A stretch of DNA of 46,200 nt from Bacillota bacterium (GTDB lineage: Bacteria; Bacillota; Clostridia; Lachnospirales; Lachnospiraceae): positions 1 through 46,200 of the forward strand of contig JAEZRJ010000036.1 in NCBI GenBank assembly GCA_023412855.1. The letters are read 5' to 3'. This document shows, one piece after another, positions 7,398-15,786 of this stretch (the first letter of the stretch is position 1; each line of letters begins with the position of its first letter). Both the position numbers and the translations under genes were made by a program. The notes beneath the pieces were generated by a model, which was not told the DNA's origin, did not search any database, and saw only the letters and a list, made by a program, of their open reading frames with translations.

Positions 7398-8312
7398 CTA
7401 TACTTGAATTTCTAATAATGTGAGTATGAGTGCCATCCGGACGTACACACCGTATTGTACCTGCTTGAAATATGCGGCACGGGGATCGTCGTCGATTTCC
7501 ACAGAGATTTCATTGACGCGGGGAAGCGGATGGAGCACGAGCATATCGCTTTTGGCCAGATCCATTTTGGGTTTATCCAATATGTAGAAGTCTTTTAATC
7601 TTACGTAATCTTCTTCGTTGAAGAAGCGCTCTTTTTGTACACGAGTCATGTATAGGAAATCCAGGCTCGGCATGATTTCCTCCAGACGAATGACCTCTTC
7701 ATAAGGGATGTTCTTTTCCTTCAGCATATCGGTAAGATAATCGGGAACCTTCAGCTCCTCCGGTGATATGAAGATGAAGTGAATATCAGGATAGCGCACC
7801 AAGGCGTGGATAAGAGAATGAACGGTTCGTCCAAATTTCAAATCTCCGCATAAACCGACAGTAAAGTTCTCAATCTTTCCTTTTAAAGAGCGGATGGTGA
7901 GTAAATCGGTAAGTGTCTGGGTCGGATGCTGATGACCGCCGTCTCCGGCGTTGATGACCGGAATGGAGGATTGGCTGGCAGCGACCATAGGAGCACCCTC
8001 CTTGGGGTGACGCATAGCGCAGATGTCCGCAAAGCAGGAAATGACGCGTATCGTATCGGAAACGCTTTCTCCCTTGGATGCGGAAGAGGAGCCGGCATCG
8101 GAAAAGCCGATAACACTTCCTCCCAAATTCAGCATTGCAGATTCAAAACTAAGCCTTGTTCGGGTGCTCGGTTCGTAAAAGCAGGTGGCGAGTTTTTTTC
8201 CGTCACATGCGTGAGCATATTTAGCCATGTTGTGCTCGATATCATTTGCGAGGTCGAAGAGCTTATCAAGTTCTTCGGCAGTAAAGTCGAGAGGGCCCAT
8301 TAAATGTCTCAT
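7398..8312 (-). CDS. pyrB: Aspartate carbamoyltransferase catalytic subunit PyrB
   Basis: Catalyses carbamoyl phosphate + L-aspartate to N-carbamoyl-L-aspartate, the committed step of pyrimidine synthesis, in the cytoplasm. At 304 aa it is of normal length. Carbamoyl-phosphate-binding residues are visible in FYEPSTRTRLSFESA (about 46-60), with KGES, HQHPTQTLTD, and HPLPRVNEI near the C-terminus for aspartate binding. The ATG at 8312 is preceded by GGAAGGA. It is first in the pyrBI operon behind a leader peptide and hairpin (8374-8505), suggesting attenuation by pyrimidine supply rather than by PyrR. Confidence 0.96.
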   Translation of the reverse strand: MRHLMGPLDFTAEELDKLFDLANDIEHNMAKYAHACDGKKLATCFYEPSTRTRLSFESAMLNLGGSVIGFSDAGSSSASKGESVSDTIRVISCFADICAMRHPKEGAPMVAASQSSIPVINAGDGGHQHPTQTLTDLLTIRSLKGKIENFTVGLCGDLKFGRTVHSLIHALVRYPDIHFIFISPEELKVPDYLTDMLKEKNIPYEEVIRLEEIMPSLDFLYMTRVQKERFFNEEDYVRLKDFYILDKPKMDLAKSDMLVLHPLPRVNEISVEIDDDPRAAYFKQVQYGVYVRMALILTLLEIQV

Positions 8313-8373
8313 AGTGTTATCCTTCCTTTCCGCGTAATTGGGTGTTTGTAAAATAATAGCCGTACATACAAAA

Positions 8374-8397
8374 TCGAAGAGAAATAATTCTCTTCGA
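8374..8397 (-). terminator. pyrBI leader attenuator hairpin
   Basis: On the minus strand TCGAAGAGAA pairs with TTCTCTTCGA, followed by TTTTG. It begins 12 nt after the leader peptide stop and 60 nt before pyrB, so a ribosome finishing the leader peptide would cover its 5' arm. Confidence 0.7.
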
Positions 8398-8409
8398 CTT
8401 AAAATTTAA

Positions 8410-8505
8410 TTATGAACGATATAGATGATACGAATAGGAAAAAAGCAAATGGCTAAGCGGCATCTGGGAAAATCTGAAACATTCGTTATGCGCTATTACT
8501 GCCAT
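8410..8505 (-). CDS. pyrBI leader peptide (PyrL-like, 31 aa)
   Basis: A 31-codon ORF, MAVIAHNECFRFSQMPLSHL and on to ...YHLYRS, with a perfect AAGGAGG six bases before ATG. The second half of the coding strand is pyrimidine-rich, with a GCTTTTTTCC tract and TATTCGTATC before the stop. This is the layout of enterobacterial pyrL: a translated, U-rich leader ending close to an attenuator. The peptide itself has no similarity I recognise to E. coli PyrL, and the parallel is architectural. Confidence 0.65.
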   Translation of the reverse strand: MAVIAHNECFRFSQMPLSHLLFSYSYHLYRS

Positions 8506-8557
8506 GGGATACCTCCTTAACTCGTTCATGAAAAATATGTGCTCTAAAATTTATTCT

Positions 8558-8586
8558 ATGATACCACAATGATTCTTCTCTTTCAA
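8558..8586 (-). promoter_or_regulatory. Promoter of pyrBI leader transcript
   Basis: On the minus strand TTGAAA (8586-8581), a 17 nt spacer and TATCAT (8563-8558). Transcription would start about 40 nt before the leader peptide ATG. Confidence 0.75.
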
Positions 8587-8627
8587 TGTAAAAACTTATA
8601 AAAATTTCTTAAATATATGAAAAGGCT

Positions 8628-8656
8628 TTGCATTATGATTATCTATCTTATATAAT
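8628..8656 (+). promoter_or_regulatory. Promoter of PH-domain gene
   Basis: TTGCAT (8628-8633), a 17 nt spacer and TATAAT (8651-8656), divergent from the pyrBI promoter and 30 nt upstream of the coding region. Confidence 0.75.
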
Positions 8657-8685
8657 AAATAAAGTGTGAAATGATGAGGAAAGGA

Positions 8686-9069
8686 ATGGTCATTATTATG
8701 GAATATGTAGAACGAAAAAGGCTTTTGTTTTTTGGACTTCCGTGGACATTCACGAAATATACGGTAGGGGAAGAATATATTGTGGTCAACAGCGGCCTTC
8801 TTAGGACTTACGAGAATGACTGTTACATGTATAAGGTTCAGGACGTGGAGCTTCAGGCCACTTTATTGGAAAAAATATTCAGACTGGGAACCGTTGTGTG
8901 TTTTACCGGAGATACGACGCATCCCAAGCTGCAGCTTATACATATCAGACATGCGAAAGAAATCAAGGACTACATTCTGAAGACCTCTGAGGAAGCGAGA
9001 AGAAAAAGAAGAACCCTCAACACGCTTGACATAAGCTCAGGGCTAGGGAATGATACGGACATTATATAA
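8686..9069 (+). CDS. PH-domain (bPH2-like) protein
   Basis: A 127 aa protein matching small bacterial pleckstrin-homology-like proteins: the pattern YTVGEEYIVVNSGLL, YKVQDVEL, FRLGTVVCFTGD and HAKEIKDYIL reproduces the beta-strand order of bPH2 (DUF304-type) domains. There is no membrane segment. The C-terminal tail EEARRKRRTLN is basic. The start is ambiguous: ATG 8686 has GAGG six bases away, while ATGs at 8671 and 8698 are also in frame. It is monocistronic with its own promoter and terminator. The function is unknown. Confidence 0.7.
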   Translation: MVIIMEYVERKRLLFFGLPWTFTKYTVGEEYIVVNSGLLRTYENDCYMYKVQDVELQATLLEKIFRLGTVVCFTGDTTHPKLQLIHIRHAKEIKDYILKTSEEARRKRRTLNTLDISSGLGNDTDII

Positions 9070-9072
9070 AAA

Positions 9073-9112
9073 AAGCGGCGGTATGGATGAATTTTCATAC
9101 CGCCTTTTAAAG
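9073..9112 (+). terminator. Terminator after PH-domain gene
   Basis: GGCGGTATG pairs with CATACCGCC, followed by TTTTAAA. Confidence 0.85.
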
Positions 9113-9133
9113 GGACTTTGAAAGGTTAGAGAT

Positions 9134-10495
9134 ATGGAACTGGATATGACGAAGGGAAGCCCTTCCAAGCTAATTGTTAAATTTATTATCCCGCTTATTA
9201 TCGGAAATATTTTTCAACAATTATATACCATGGTGGATACGATTATCGTAGGCCGCTTTCTTGGTGTACAGGCGTTGGCGGCAGTAGGCGCCACCGGAAC
9301 GATTACATTTTTGATTTTCGGTTTTATGCAGGGACTTACTACGGGCTTTACCGTACTTACCGCCCAGCGTTTCGGTGCAGGGGATATTGAGGGATTGAAA
9401 AAGAGTGTGGGTAATGCCGTTTTTTTATCCGTAATAGTTACTGTTATCATGACTATTGTGAGCATTGCGGGTATGGACAAGCTTCTGAGCATTATGAATA
9501 CGCCGGAGGATATCTTCGAGATGTCCAAGACCTTTGTTGTGATTATGTGTATGGGGATGGTGTGCACCGTTTTTTATAACCTGCTGGCCAGCTTTTTAAG
9601 GGCGGTAGGAAACAGCAAGGTGCCGCTTTACTTTTTGATGATTGCTGCGGTGCTCAATGTAGTTCTGGATTTATTCCTGATTCTCGTTATCCCTCTGGGA
9701 GTAGCCGGGGCGGCTATTGCTACCGTTATTTCTCAGGGCGTTTCGGGAGTTCTCTGCCTGATTTACATTAGGAAGAAGGTACCGATACTATGTATCCGCA
9801 AGGAGCATTGGAAGGTGGATTATATATGCTGTGCCAATCAGCTTAGCATCGGTCTGCCCATGGCGCTTCAATTTTCCATCACGGCAATAGGAACAATGAT
9901 GGTGCAGACGGCGCTGAACCTGTTCGGCTCAACCGTGGTGGCGGCCTATACGGCGGCATCTAAGGTTGAGCAGTTCGTAACACAGCCGTTTGTTGCTATA
10001 GGAATGACGATGGCGACTTACTGTGCGCAGAATAGGGGAATCAACGATTTTGCCCGGATCCGGAGGGGCGTTAGAATCGCCAATGTGATGTCGGCAATAT
10101 ACGGAATCGTAATTTATGCGGTGATAATACAGATACTTCCTTATGCGATCAGTCTGTTCGTGAGCGGCGATATTACGGAGGTACTGGGCTATGCAAGAAC
10201 CTATGTAACGATTTGCGGCTTCTTCTTCATTCCTCTTGGCATGATATTCATTTTCCGAAATGCCTTGCAGGCCAGCGGCTATTCTGTGGTGCCGATGCTC
10301 GGAGGTGTCGTGGAACTGGTCTGCCGTGCCACGCTGGCTTTTATCGCCGCGCATTACCAAAGTTATGTAGGCGTTTGCTTCGGAAATGCCAGCGCGTGGC
10401 TGATGACAGGTATTTTCTTAGCGATTGCATATATTTTTGTAATGAGGAATGCGCAGAGGCGTAACGATGAGAGGGTCAGCCGGCAGAACTCATAG
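9134..10495 (+). CDS. MATE family efflux transporter
   Basis: Integral membrane exporter of 453 aa with about twelve hydrophobic segments, the normal size for MATE (MatE) carriers. The N-terminus MDMTKGSPSKLIVKFIIPLI type and the duplicated IIPLIIGNIFQQLYTMVDTIIVGRFLG and QPFVAIGMTMATYCAQN motifs are typical of the DinF/NorM-like clostridial subgroup. It would exchange cations for drugs or metabolites; the substrate cannot be told. The start has a modest AAAGG site. Its last 6 nt overlap the convergent gene at 10490. Confidence 0.9.
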   Translation: MELDMTKGSPSKLIVKFIIPLIIGNIFQQLYTMVDTIIVGRFLGVQALAAVGATGTITFLIFGFMQGLTTGFTVLTAQRFGAGDIEGLKKSVGNAVFLSVIVTVIMTIVSIAGMDKLLSIMNTPEDIFEMSKTFVVIMCMGMVCTVFYNLLASFLRAVGNSKVPLYFLMIAAVLNVVLDLFLILVIPLGVAGAAIATVISQGVSGVLCLIYIRKKVPILCIRKEHWKVDYICCANQLSIGLPMALQFSITAIGTMMVQTALNLFGSTVVAAYTAASKVEQFVTQPFVAIGMTMATYCAQNRGINDFARIRRGVRIANVMSAIYGIVIYAVIIQILPYAISLFVSGDITEVLGYARTYVTICGFFFIPLGMIFIFRNALQASGYSVVPMLGGVVELVCRATLAFIAAHYQSYVGVCFGNASAWLMTGIFLAIAYIFVMRNAQRRNDERVSRQNS

Positions 10496-10891
10496 TTCGT
10501 CACTTTCTTTTATAAGGCGCTCGAAAAGAAGACCTGCGAATATCCAGCAGGGAATATAGTCCAAGCGTACGATTTTCTTAATATTCCATTTGGAGCGGCA
10601 GTAATCCCAAGGGCATATTTCCTTTCGCATCAAAAGCGAACCGGTGATGAACTCGCCGAGAAAAATAAGGAAAGCATAGACGATTCCCCGGATGAGAAAA
10701 TGTCTCTTTTTTACGATTTTGCATACCGGAGCGAGGAAAGACGCCATGCCGTATATGGGAAACATCCAGATAGAAGTATTTCCCGTAAGTTTAAATTCTC
10801 TGCGCCGGAAGGAATTCAGCGCCGTAAAGGTAATTTCGAGGCACCAGCCAAGGATGCCACAGTGGATAAAGTTATGGATTAGTTTTTTCAT
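10490..10891 (-). CDS. CmpB-like putative ABC transporter membrane protein (PF06541 type)
   Basis: A 133 aa membrane protein with about four hydrophobic segments. The pattern HCGILGWCLE, GNTSIWMFPIYG, LGEFITG and CPWDYCRSKWNI is that of the clostridial CmpB / putative ABC-transporter type IV family; WDYS-like and W-F-IYG motifs are the family hallmarks. I take the ATG at 10891 because family similarity begins there, but no good ribosome binding site precedes it. The frame is open up to 11005. It is divergent from folC and overlaps the MATE gene tail to tail. The function is unknown. Confidence 0.65.
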   Translation of the reverse strand: MKKLIHNFIHCGILGWCLEITFTALNSFRRREFKLTGNTSIWMFPIYGMASFLAPVCKIVKKRHFLIRGIVYAFLIFLGEFITGSLLMRKEICPWDYCRSKWNIKKIVRLDYIPCWIFAGLLFERLIKESDEL

Positions 10892-10960
10892 GAGGATAAT
10901 TATTTCCAAATAAAAAAATATTATTCTTTGCATATTTTTACAGACAGGAAGGGTGCGGGT

Positions 10961-12247
10961 ATGAATTATAAAGAAGCTATGGAATATATGGAGGAAGTAA
11001 ATCAATACGGAAGTGTACTCGGTCTAGACAATATGAGGGAGCTTTGCGGACGATTGGGAAATCCGCAGAATGATTTACGCTTTATCCATATTGCGGGTAC
11101 GAACGGAAAGGGTTCTGTCCTTGCATATCTTTCCACGGTTTTTAAAGCGGCAGGATATAAGACGGGAAGATACATATCACCTGTTATTTTTGAGTATAGG
11201 GAACGGATACAGGTCAATGGACGTCCGATTACGAAACAGGCATTGTGTGAATGTCTGGAAGAGATCAAGCAGAGGATTGACGAAATCGCGGAGGAGGGCT
11301 TGCCGCATCCAACGCCTTTTGAAATTGAGACGGCTATGGCCTTCTTATATTTTAAGAAAATGAAATGCGACATTGTAATATTGGAAACAGGGATGGGCGG
11401 CTTATCGGACGCGACCAATATCATTTCAAACACCGTGGCGGCTGTGTTCGCATCAATCAGCATGGACCATATGCAGTATCTTGGAAAAACACAGGAAGAG
11501 ATTGCCGAGAATAAGGCCGGAATTATAAAAAACAGTTGTTATGTAATTAGTATGGTTCAGAAACCGGAAGTTTTATCTATTTTAAGGAAACGGGCGGAAG
11601 ACAAAAACAGCCCTTTTTTTGTAGCAGAAGAAGAAAAAATTACGCGGATCAAATATGGTGTGGAAAAACAGCGGTTTTCTTATGAGGGATACAAGGATTT
11701 GGAAATCGGACTGGCGGGGCAACATCAGATTATGAATGCGGCGCTTGCGGTAAAGACGATAGAAGTTTTGGGGCAGGCAGGCTATCCTGTTAAGGAAAAA
11801 GCACTCAGGACGGGACTTGCGAATACAGTATGGCGCGGGCGCTTCAGTGTGATAGGAAGAAAACCTCTATTCATTGCTGACGGTGCTCATAACGAGGATG
11901 CGGCAAAGAAGCTGGCCCAGTCCATCCGTTTCTATTTTGCAAATAGAAGAATTATTTATATAATGGGGATGCTGAGGGATAAAGAATACGAGAAGATAAT
12001 TGAGGAGACATATGAACTTGCGCAAGATATTATTACGGTAATGGCGCCGGGAAATCCAAGGGCCATGCATGCATATGATCTGGCAAAAGAAGTGCAAAAG
12101 TTTCATCCGAGAGTGACCGCTTCCGACAGTTTGGAAGAGGCGGTGGAGCTTAGCTATCTGCTTGCGGATAAAGACAGTGTCATTATTGCATTCGGTTCCC
12201 TGTCTTATCTGGGCGATTTGATCAAGATTGTAGAGAATAGGGATTGA
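10961..12247 (+). CDS. folC: Folylpolyglutamate synthase / dihydrofolate synthase FolC
   Basis: Mur-ligase-type enzyme of 428 aa that adds glutamate to dihydropteroate and/or to folates, in the cytoplasm. The P-loop HIAGTNGKGSV is at about 43-53, followed by TGRYISPVIFEYRERIQVNG (the folate loop, here with P-V-I in place of P-H-L). ILETGMGGLSDATN and SMDHMQYLG are further FolC motifs. The C-terminal ligase domain contains ADGAHNEDA. The ATG at 10961 has AGGAAGGG upstream; an in-frame ATG at 10928 is less likely. It lies about 3.8 kb before the other folate genes and is followed by its own terminator. Confidence 0.92.
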   Translation: MNYKEAMEYMEEVNQYGSVLGLDNMRELCGRLGNPQNDLRFIHIAGTNGKGSVLAYLSTVFKAAGYKTGRYISPVIFEYRERIQVNGRPITKQALCECLEEIKQRIDEIAEEGLPHPTPFEIETAMAFLYFKKMKCDIVILETGMGGLSDATNIISNTVAAVFASISMDHMQYLGKTQEEIAENKAGIIKNSCYVISMVQKPEVLSILRKRAEDKNSPFFVAEEEKITRIKYGVEKQRFSYEGYKDLEIGLAGQHQIMNAALAVKTIEVLGQAGYPVKEKALRTGLANTVWRGRFSVIGRKPLFIADGAHNEDAAKKLAQSIRFYFANRRIIYIMGMLRDKEYEKIIEETYELAQDIITVMAPGNPRAMHAYDLAKEVQKFHPRVTASDSLEEAVELSYLLADKDSVIIAFGSLSYLGDLIKIVENRD

Positions 12248-12265
12248 ACTATAGGCGGAATAGGG

Positions 12266-12316
12266 CCAAGTCTTTGACTTTATGAAAATGAAGTGAAGGT
12301 TTGGTCTTATTTTTTA
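12266..12316 (+). terminator. Terminator after folC
   Basis: GGGCCAAG-CTTTGACTT pairs imperfectly with AAGTGAAGG-TTTGGTCTT, followed by ATTTTTTATTT. Confidence 0.7.
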
Positions 12317-12361
12317 TTTGATTTATAGAATCCTTTTCACCAAAAAAATAAAAAATTGGGA

Positions 12362-12390
12362 TTGACATCAAGAGATTGGATAGATATAGT
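12362..12390 (+). promoter_or_regulatory. Promoter of the ABC/GntR operon
   Basis: TTGACA (12362-12367), a 17 nt spacer and TATAGT (12385-12390): a near-consensus sigma-A promoter. Confidence 0.8.
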
Positions 12391-12400
12391 GTATATATAG

Positions 12401-12417
12401 ATATAAACAGTTTATAT
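12401..12417 (+). promoter_or_regulatory. Palindromic operator, likely for the operon's GntR regulator
   Basis: ATATAAACAGTTTATAT is a perfect 17 bp palindrome just downstream of the -10 box, near the transcription start. A related half-site-rich sequence (GTATATATAG) precedes it. Its position would allow repression. YtrA-type regulators are known to bind AT-rich palindromes of this kind in their own operon promoters. Confidence 0.6.
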
Positions 12418-12475
12418 ACAGTTAGCTGCTTGATTCGAAGTTTGGTGAGCCGATTCGGCTGTCAGGAGAGGTCAT

Positions 12476-13336
12476 ATGGAAGATTTATTGAGGGTGGGGC
12501 ATTTGAATAAGAGGGTCGGTGAATTCTGTCTTAAAGATATCAGCTTCTCTTTGAAGTCGGGATACATCATGGGTCTACTGGGTGTAAACGGCGCGGGCAA
12601 GACAACATTGATCCATACCATACTGAATTTATATAAGAAAGACAGCGGAGGAGTTTATGTCGATGATATGGAAATGGAAGAAGAGGAACGTGCAGTAAAA
12701 GATAAAATAGGCTTTGTCCTGGATGAGAATATGTTTGAAGAAAGTATGAGCGTTATCCGCAATGCGAAGGGATTCGGGAAGCTTTATTCCAAGTTTGATG
12801 AGGCGCTTTTCCGTATTTTCTGTAAGAATTTCGGAATACCTTTAAACAAGACGGTAGGCAGTTTGTCGACGGGAATGAAGGTGCGGTTTCAGCTCGCCTT
12901 TGCGCTTTCCCATGATGCGGTGCTGTTCATTATGGATGAGCCTGCAGCAGGACTTGATCCGCTGTTTCGCAAAGAGCTTATGAGGTATATGCAGGAAATT
13001 GTGGAGGATGGGACGAGAAGTGTTCTTTTTTCCACGCATATTACGGAAGATTTGGAAAAAATGAGCGATTATATTGTGCTCATGAGAGGCGGGGAGGTGT
13101 TTTTGAGCATGCCGACCGTGGACTTGAAAGAGCGCTATCGTATAGTTTACGGTACGAAAGAGCAGATTGAGGCACTTCCTTTTTCCAGTATTATTTATAA
13201 GGAATATGGGGAGTACGGAAGCTATGCCTTTTTGGAAAGTGCGGAAGGGGAAGATTACGGGAAATATGAGGTAAAGGAACCTTTTTTGGAAGATATTATG
13301 TATTGTCTGGAAAAAGGAGGTTATTCCTATGTTTAG
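12476..13336 (+). CDS. ABC transporter ATP-binding protein (YtrB-like)
   Basis: Cytoplasmic ATPase of 286 aa. Walker A GVNGAGKTT is near residues 36-44, the signature is the divergent LSTGMKVRFQ, Walker B is LFIMDEPAAGLDP, and the H-loop is in STHITED. STGMK-type signatures are typical of the YtrB/EcsA-like exporters found next to YtrA regulators. AGGAG precedes the ATG. It overlaps the next gene by 8 nt, pointing to coupling with that membrane partner. The substrate is unknown; related operons respond to cell-envelope stress in Firmicutes. Confidence 0.85.
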   Translation: MEDLLRVGHLNKRVGEFCLKDISFSLKSGYIMGLLGVNGAGKTTLIHTILNLYKKDSGGVYVDDMEMEEEERAVKDKIGFVLDENMFEESMSVIRNAKGFGKLYSKFDEALFRIFCKNFGIPLNKTVGSLSTGMKVRFQLAFALSHDAVLFIMDEPAAGLDPLFRKELMRYMQEIVEDGTRSVLFSTHITEDLEKMSDYIVLMRGGEVFLSMPTVDLKERYRIVYGTKEQIEALPFSSIIYKEYGEYGSYAFLESAEGEDYGKYEVKEPFLEDIMYCLEKGGYSYV

Positions 13337-14084
13337 CATTATGATAATGGATATGTGGGTAGCGGTAAAGAAGCGGCTGACTACTTGGATGTTATATATG
13401 ATCATTGGCTTTGGGAGTGTCAGAATTCTAGAAAATATTGTTATGAATCCTCAAATTGCGGAAGCATTGTCTGCGGTAAAAGCAATCCAGATGAAACGTG
13501 TTTTGATAAGTTTGCTTCTGTTGCTTATTCTTTATCAGTTCGCACAAGAGATAACATTGCGGATTTGCCGGGGAATGTTTGTATGCGGTGCCGGGAAAAA
13601 GGAAAGGATGAGATATTTAATCGAGCAGTTTTCTATAAAATTATTGTTTTCTTTTCTATTTCTGATGGTGGTTCTTTTTATAACAACACGGGATATTTTC
13701 ATTACCGGTAACGGGGGAGCGAAAGCCGTACAGATAATCTTATGGTTTTTTACCATATGGAATATAAACCTTAAGGTCGGAATTGGAATAAAGGGAGCGA
13801 GAAAGCTGGATGAAAAAGGCTATGCCGTTTATTCTAAAGCTGAGATAGCAGTAAATATATATTGGTTCTGTTTCATCCTTATTCAGAACATTGTGTTCTA
13901 TACATGTTCCTTACTTGATTTTTTCCCGGGAAAGTCATGGATGGCAGGTATTGTCGTTATGATGCTCATTTCCAACGGCTATTTCGGTGTAAGGTATTTT
14001 AAACCAATATTGATGGAAGCAATGTCTTATGAAAATGTCTATAGGCAGGAACCGGAAAAAGAATATGTGCAGTATGACATTTAA
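13329..14084 (+). CDS. ABC transporter membrane subunit, first partner
   Basis: A 251 aa hydrophobic protein with about six membrane segments (for example RVLISLLLLLILYQFA and LLFSFLFLMVVLF). I do not recognise a named family. AAAGGAGG precedes the ATG, which lies inside the end of the ATPase gene. By position it is the permease for the ATPase at 12476. An acidic C-terminal tail (RQEPEKEYVQYDI) is probably cytoplasmic. Confidence 0.7.
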   Translation: MFSIMIMDMWVAVKKRLTTWMLYMIIGFGSVRILENIVMNPQIAEALSAVKAIQMKRVLISLLLLLILYQFAQEITLRICRGMFVCGAGKKERMRYLIEQFSIKLLFSFLFLMVVLFITTRDIFITGNGGAKAVQIILWFFTIWNINLKVGIGIKGARKLDEKGYAVYSKAEIAVNIYWFCFILIQNIVFYTCSLLDFFPGKSWMAGIVVMMLISNGYFGVRYFKPILMEAMSYENVYRQEPEKEYVQYDI

Positions 14085-14128
14085 AATGCGACAGAGGGTC
14101 GACGGACCTTTGCCAGGAGTGGAAAAAT

Positions 14129-14494
14129 ATGAATATTAGGATAAGAACAGATAATAATTTGCCGATATATGAACAGATTGTAGGCGATATAAAGAAGGCA
14201 ATTATTAATAGTGAAATCCTTCCGGGAGATATGCTGCCGTCTATCCGGTCTTTGGCAAGGGGATTGGAGGTCAGTATTATAACGACGAAGAGAGCCTATG
14301 AAGAACTGGAAAAAGAGGGTCTGATTTATTCGGAAACAGGAAAAGGCTTTTATGTGAAAAAGCCGGATACAAAGAAACTGAGGGAGGAGCAGCTGCGGGA
14401 AATGGAAGGCAGGTTGGAGGAGTGGATACAGGAAGGAAAAAAACTGAACCTGACCATGGAAGAGATGCAGGATATGATTAAGGAATTATACTGA
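14129..14494 (+). CDS. GntR-family regulator, YtrA subfamily
   Basis: Small DNA-binding repressor of 121 aa. The N-terminal winged helix begins DNNLPIYEQIVGDIKKAI and continues ILPGDMLPSIRSLARGLEVS, TTKRAYEELEKEGL and ETGKGFYV, all standard GntR motifs. The C-terminal part is only about 45 residues, helical and charged, without a ligand-binding domain, as in YtrA. It lies in the middle of the operon it probably controls through the palindrome at 12401. AGGAG precedes the ATG. Confidence 0.9.
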   Translation: MNIRIRTDNNLPIYEQIVGDIKKAIINSEILPGDMLPSIRSLARGLEVSIITTKRAYEELEKEGLIYSETGKGFYVKKPDTKKLREEQLREMEGRLEEWIQEGKKLNLTMEEMQDMIKELY

Positions 14495-14516
14495 AACGGG
14501 AAAGGAAGGGGAGTAA

Positions 14517-15269
14517 ATGGCAGCGGTTCTGGAGTGTGTGGGAGTGGAAAAACAATATAAGGACTTTGTGTTAAAGCCTGTGAATTTTGTGCTTGAGGCC
14601 GGATATCTTACCGGACTTATCGGTATCAACGGAGCCGGAAAAACAACATTGATCAATATTCTTTCAGGCCTTGACAGGAAATTTTGCGGGGATGTGATGC
14701 TTGACGGCATTAGTTTAAAAAGAAATCCGTCTGCGGTAAAGCAAAGAGTGTCTCTGGTGTCCGAGAGGATAACCTTTTTTCTGGATAAAACGCCTCTTGA
14801 AAATGGGCAGATTCTTGGAAAGTACTTCGACAATTGGAGTATGGAAGAATTCTATGTATGGATGGATCGGTTGGAAATTCCTAAAGGCAAGCAGATATAT
14901 CAGTTTTCAAAAGGGATGAAAATGAAATTTCAATTATGTTTTGCTATGGCACACCGCACGGAGTTCATATTAATGGATGAGCCGACGGCAGGATTCGATC
15001 CTGTATTCCGCAGAGATTTCTTAAGGATCCTTCAGGATATCATGGAAAAAGGAACAGGAATCCTGATGTCTACGCATATTACCGGAGATTTGGATAACAT
15101 TGCGGATTATATCCTCCTTCTTGACCATGGTGAGCTGAAAATAAATGATACGAGGGAGGCGCTGGAGGATAAGGTGAAACGGGAAACGATCCAGGGCTAT
15201 ATGGAAAAGAGACTTCATATCGGAGAATTGCTTAAAAGAAATGGAGACCGGAAGAATGACATATTATAA
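14517..15269 (+). CDS. ABC transporter ATP-binding protein, second of the operon
   Basis: ATPase of 250 aa related to the first one in the operon. Walker A GINGAGKTT is near residues 37-45, the signature is FSKGMKMKFQ, Walker B is FILMDEPTAGFDP, and the H-loop is in STHITGD. GGAAGGGGAG precedes the ATG. It overlaps the following membrane gene. The presence of two ATPase/permease pairs around one regulator suggests either a heteromeric exporter or two paralogous ones. Confidence 0.85.
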   Translation: MAAVLECVGVEKQYKDFVLKPVNFVLEAGYLTGLIGINGAGKTTLINILSGLDRKFCGDVMLDGISLKRNPSAVKQRVSLVSERITFFLDKTPLENGQILGKYFDNWSMEEFYVWMDRLEIPKGKQIYQFSKGMKMKFQLCFAMAHRTEFILMDEPTAGFDPVFRRDFLRILQDIMEKGTGILMSTHITGDLDNIADYILLLDHGELKINDTREALEDKVKRETIQGYMEKRLHIGELLKRNGDRKNDIL

Positions 15270-15780
15270 GGATGAAAAGAAGCGTATCGGAGTTACTTAT
15301 AAGCTGTTGGTTTTTGGTATAGTGTTTATAAATTTATTAAATTTAATGTCTTTTACGGTATCTTCGAAAATAAGTATATATGGAAGTTCGTGGTCTGAGG
15401 GAACCGGGGCTATTCCTTTTTTCAGCAATGATTTGTTAGGCGGCATGGTAATTATTTTCCTGTATATGAATTACAAGCTTTTTTGGATCAATGAACAGGG
15501 AGAAAAGGCGTTTCTTCCGAAAAAATATGAGATTACGCCTCTTACTTTAAAAGAAATATATGGAGCAAAAATAAGAATTATGGTGGATACTGTGATAGTT
15601 TATATGATTTGCTCCGTAGGATGTTATTATTTCGTATTATTGTGCAATCGTTATCCGGTTATGGATTTCAGGAAAAATATCATTGAAATCGCGGAGGCGT
15701 TTTTGGCAGTGGCAGTCTTTGCGCTATTTTTTCTGCTTTATGATTTTATCACATATTTAGGGATTGAAAGGAAGTCATAG
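15256..15780 (+). CDS. ABC transporter membrane subunit, second partner
   Basis: A 174 aa membrane protein with about four hydrophobic segments (for example VTYKLLVFGIVFINLLNLM and AFLAVAVFALFFLLY). No named family is recognised. The ATG at 15256 is preferred since GGAG and GGAAG lie just upstream; an ATG at 15241 has no ribosome binding site. It overlaps the ATPase gene by 14 nt. It has fewer segments than the first membrane subunit (174 against 251 aa). Confidence 0.65.
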   Translation: MTYYKDEKKRIGVTYKLLVFGIVFINLLNLMSFTVSSKISIYGSSWSEGTGAIPFFSNDLLGGMVIIFLYMNYKLFWINEQGEKAFLPKKYEITPLTLKEIYGAKIRIMVDTVIVYMICSVGCYYFVLLCNRYPVMDFRKNIIEIAEAFLAVAVFALFFLLYDFITYLGIERKS

Positions 15781-15786
15781 GAACGG

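Noticed and set aside
10213..10464. Plus-strand ORF within the MATE gene
   Set aside because: Shadow frame, Arg- and Cys-rich composition; the MATE frame is complete.
13355..13711. ORF of 118 aa inside the first membrane subunit gene
   Set aside because: Out-of-frame shadow of the 13329-14084 gene, which has the ribosome binding site and membrane segments.
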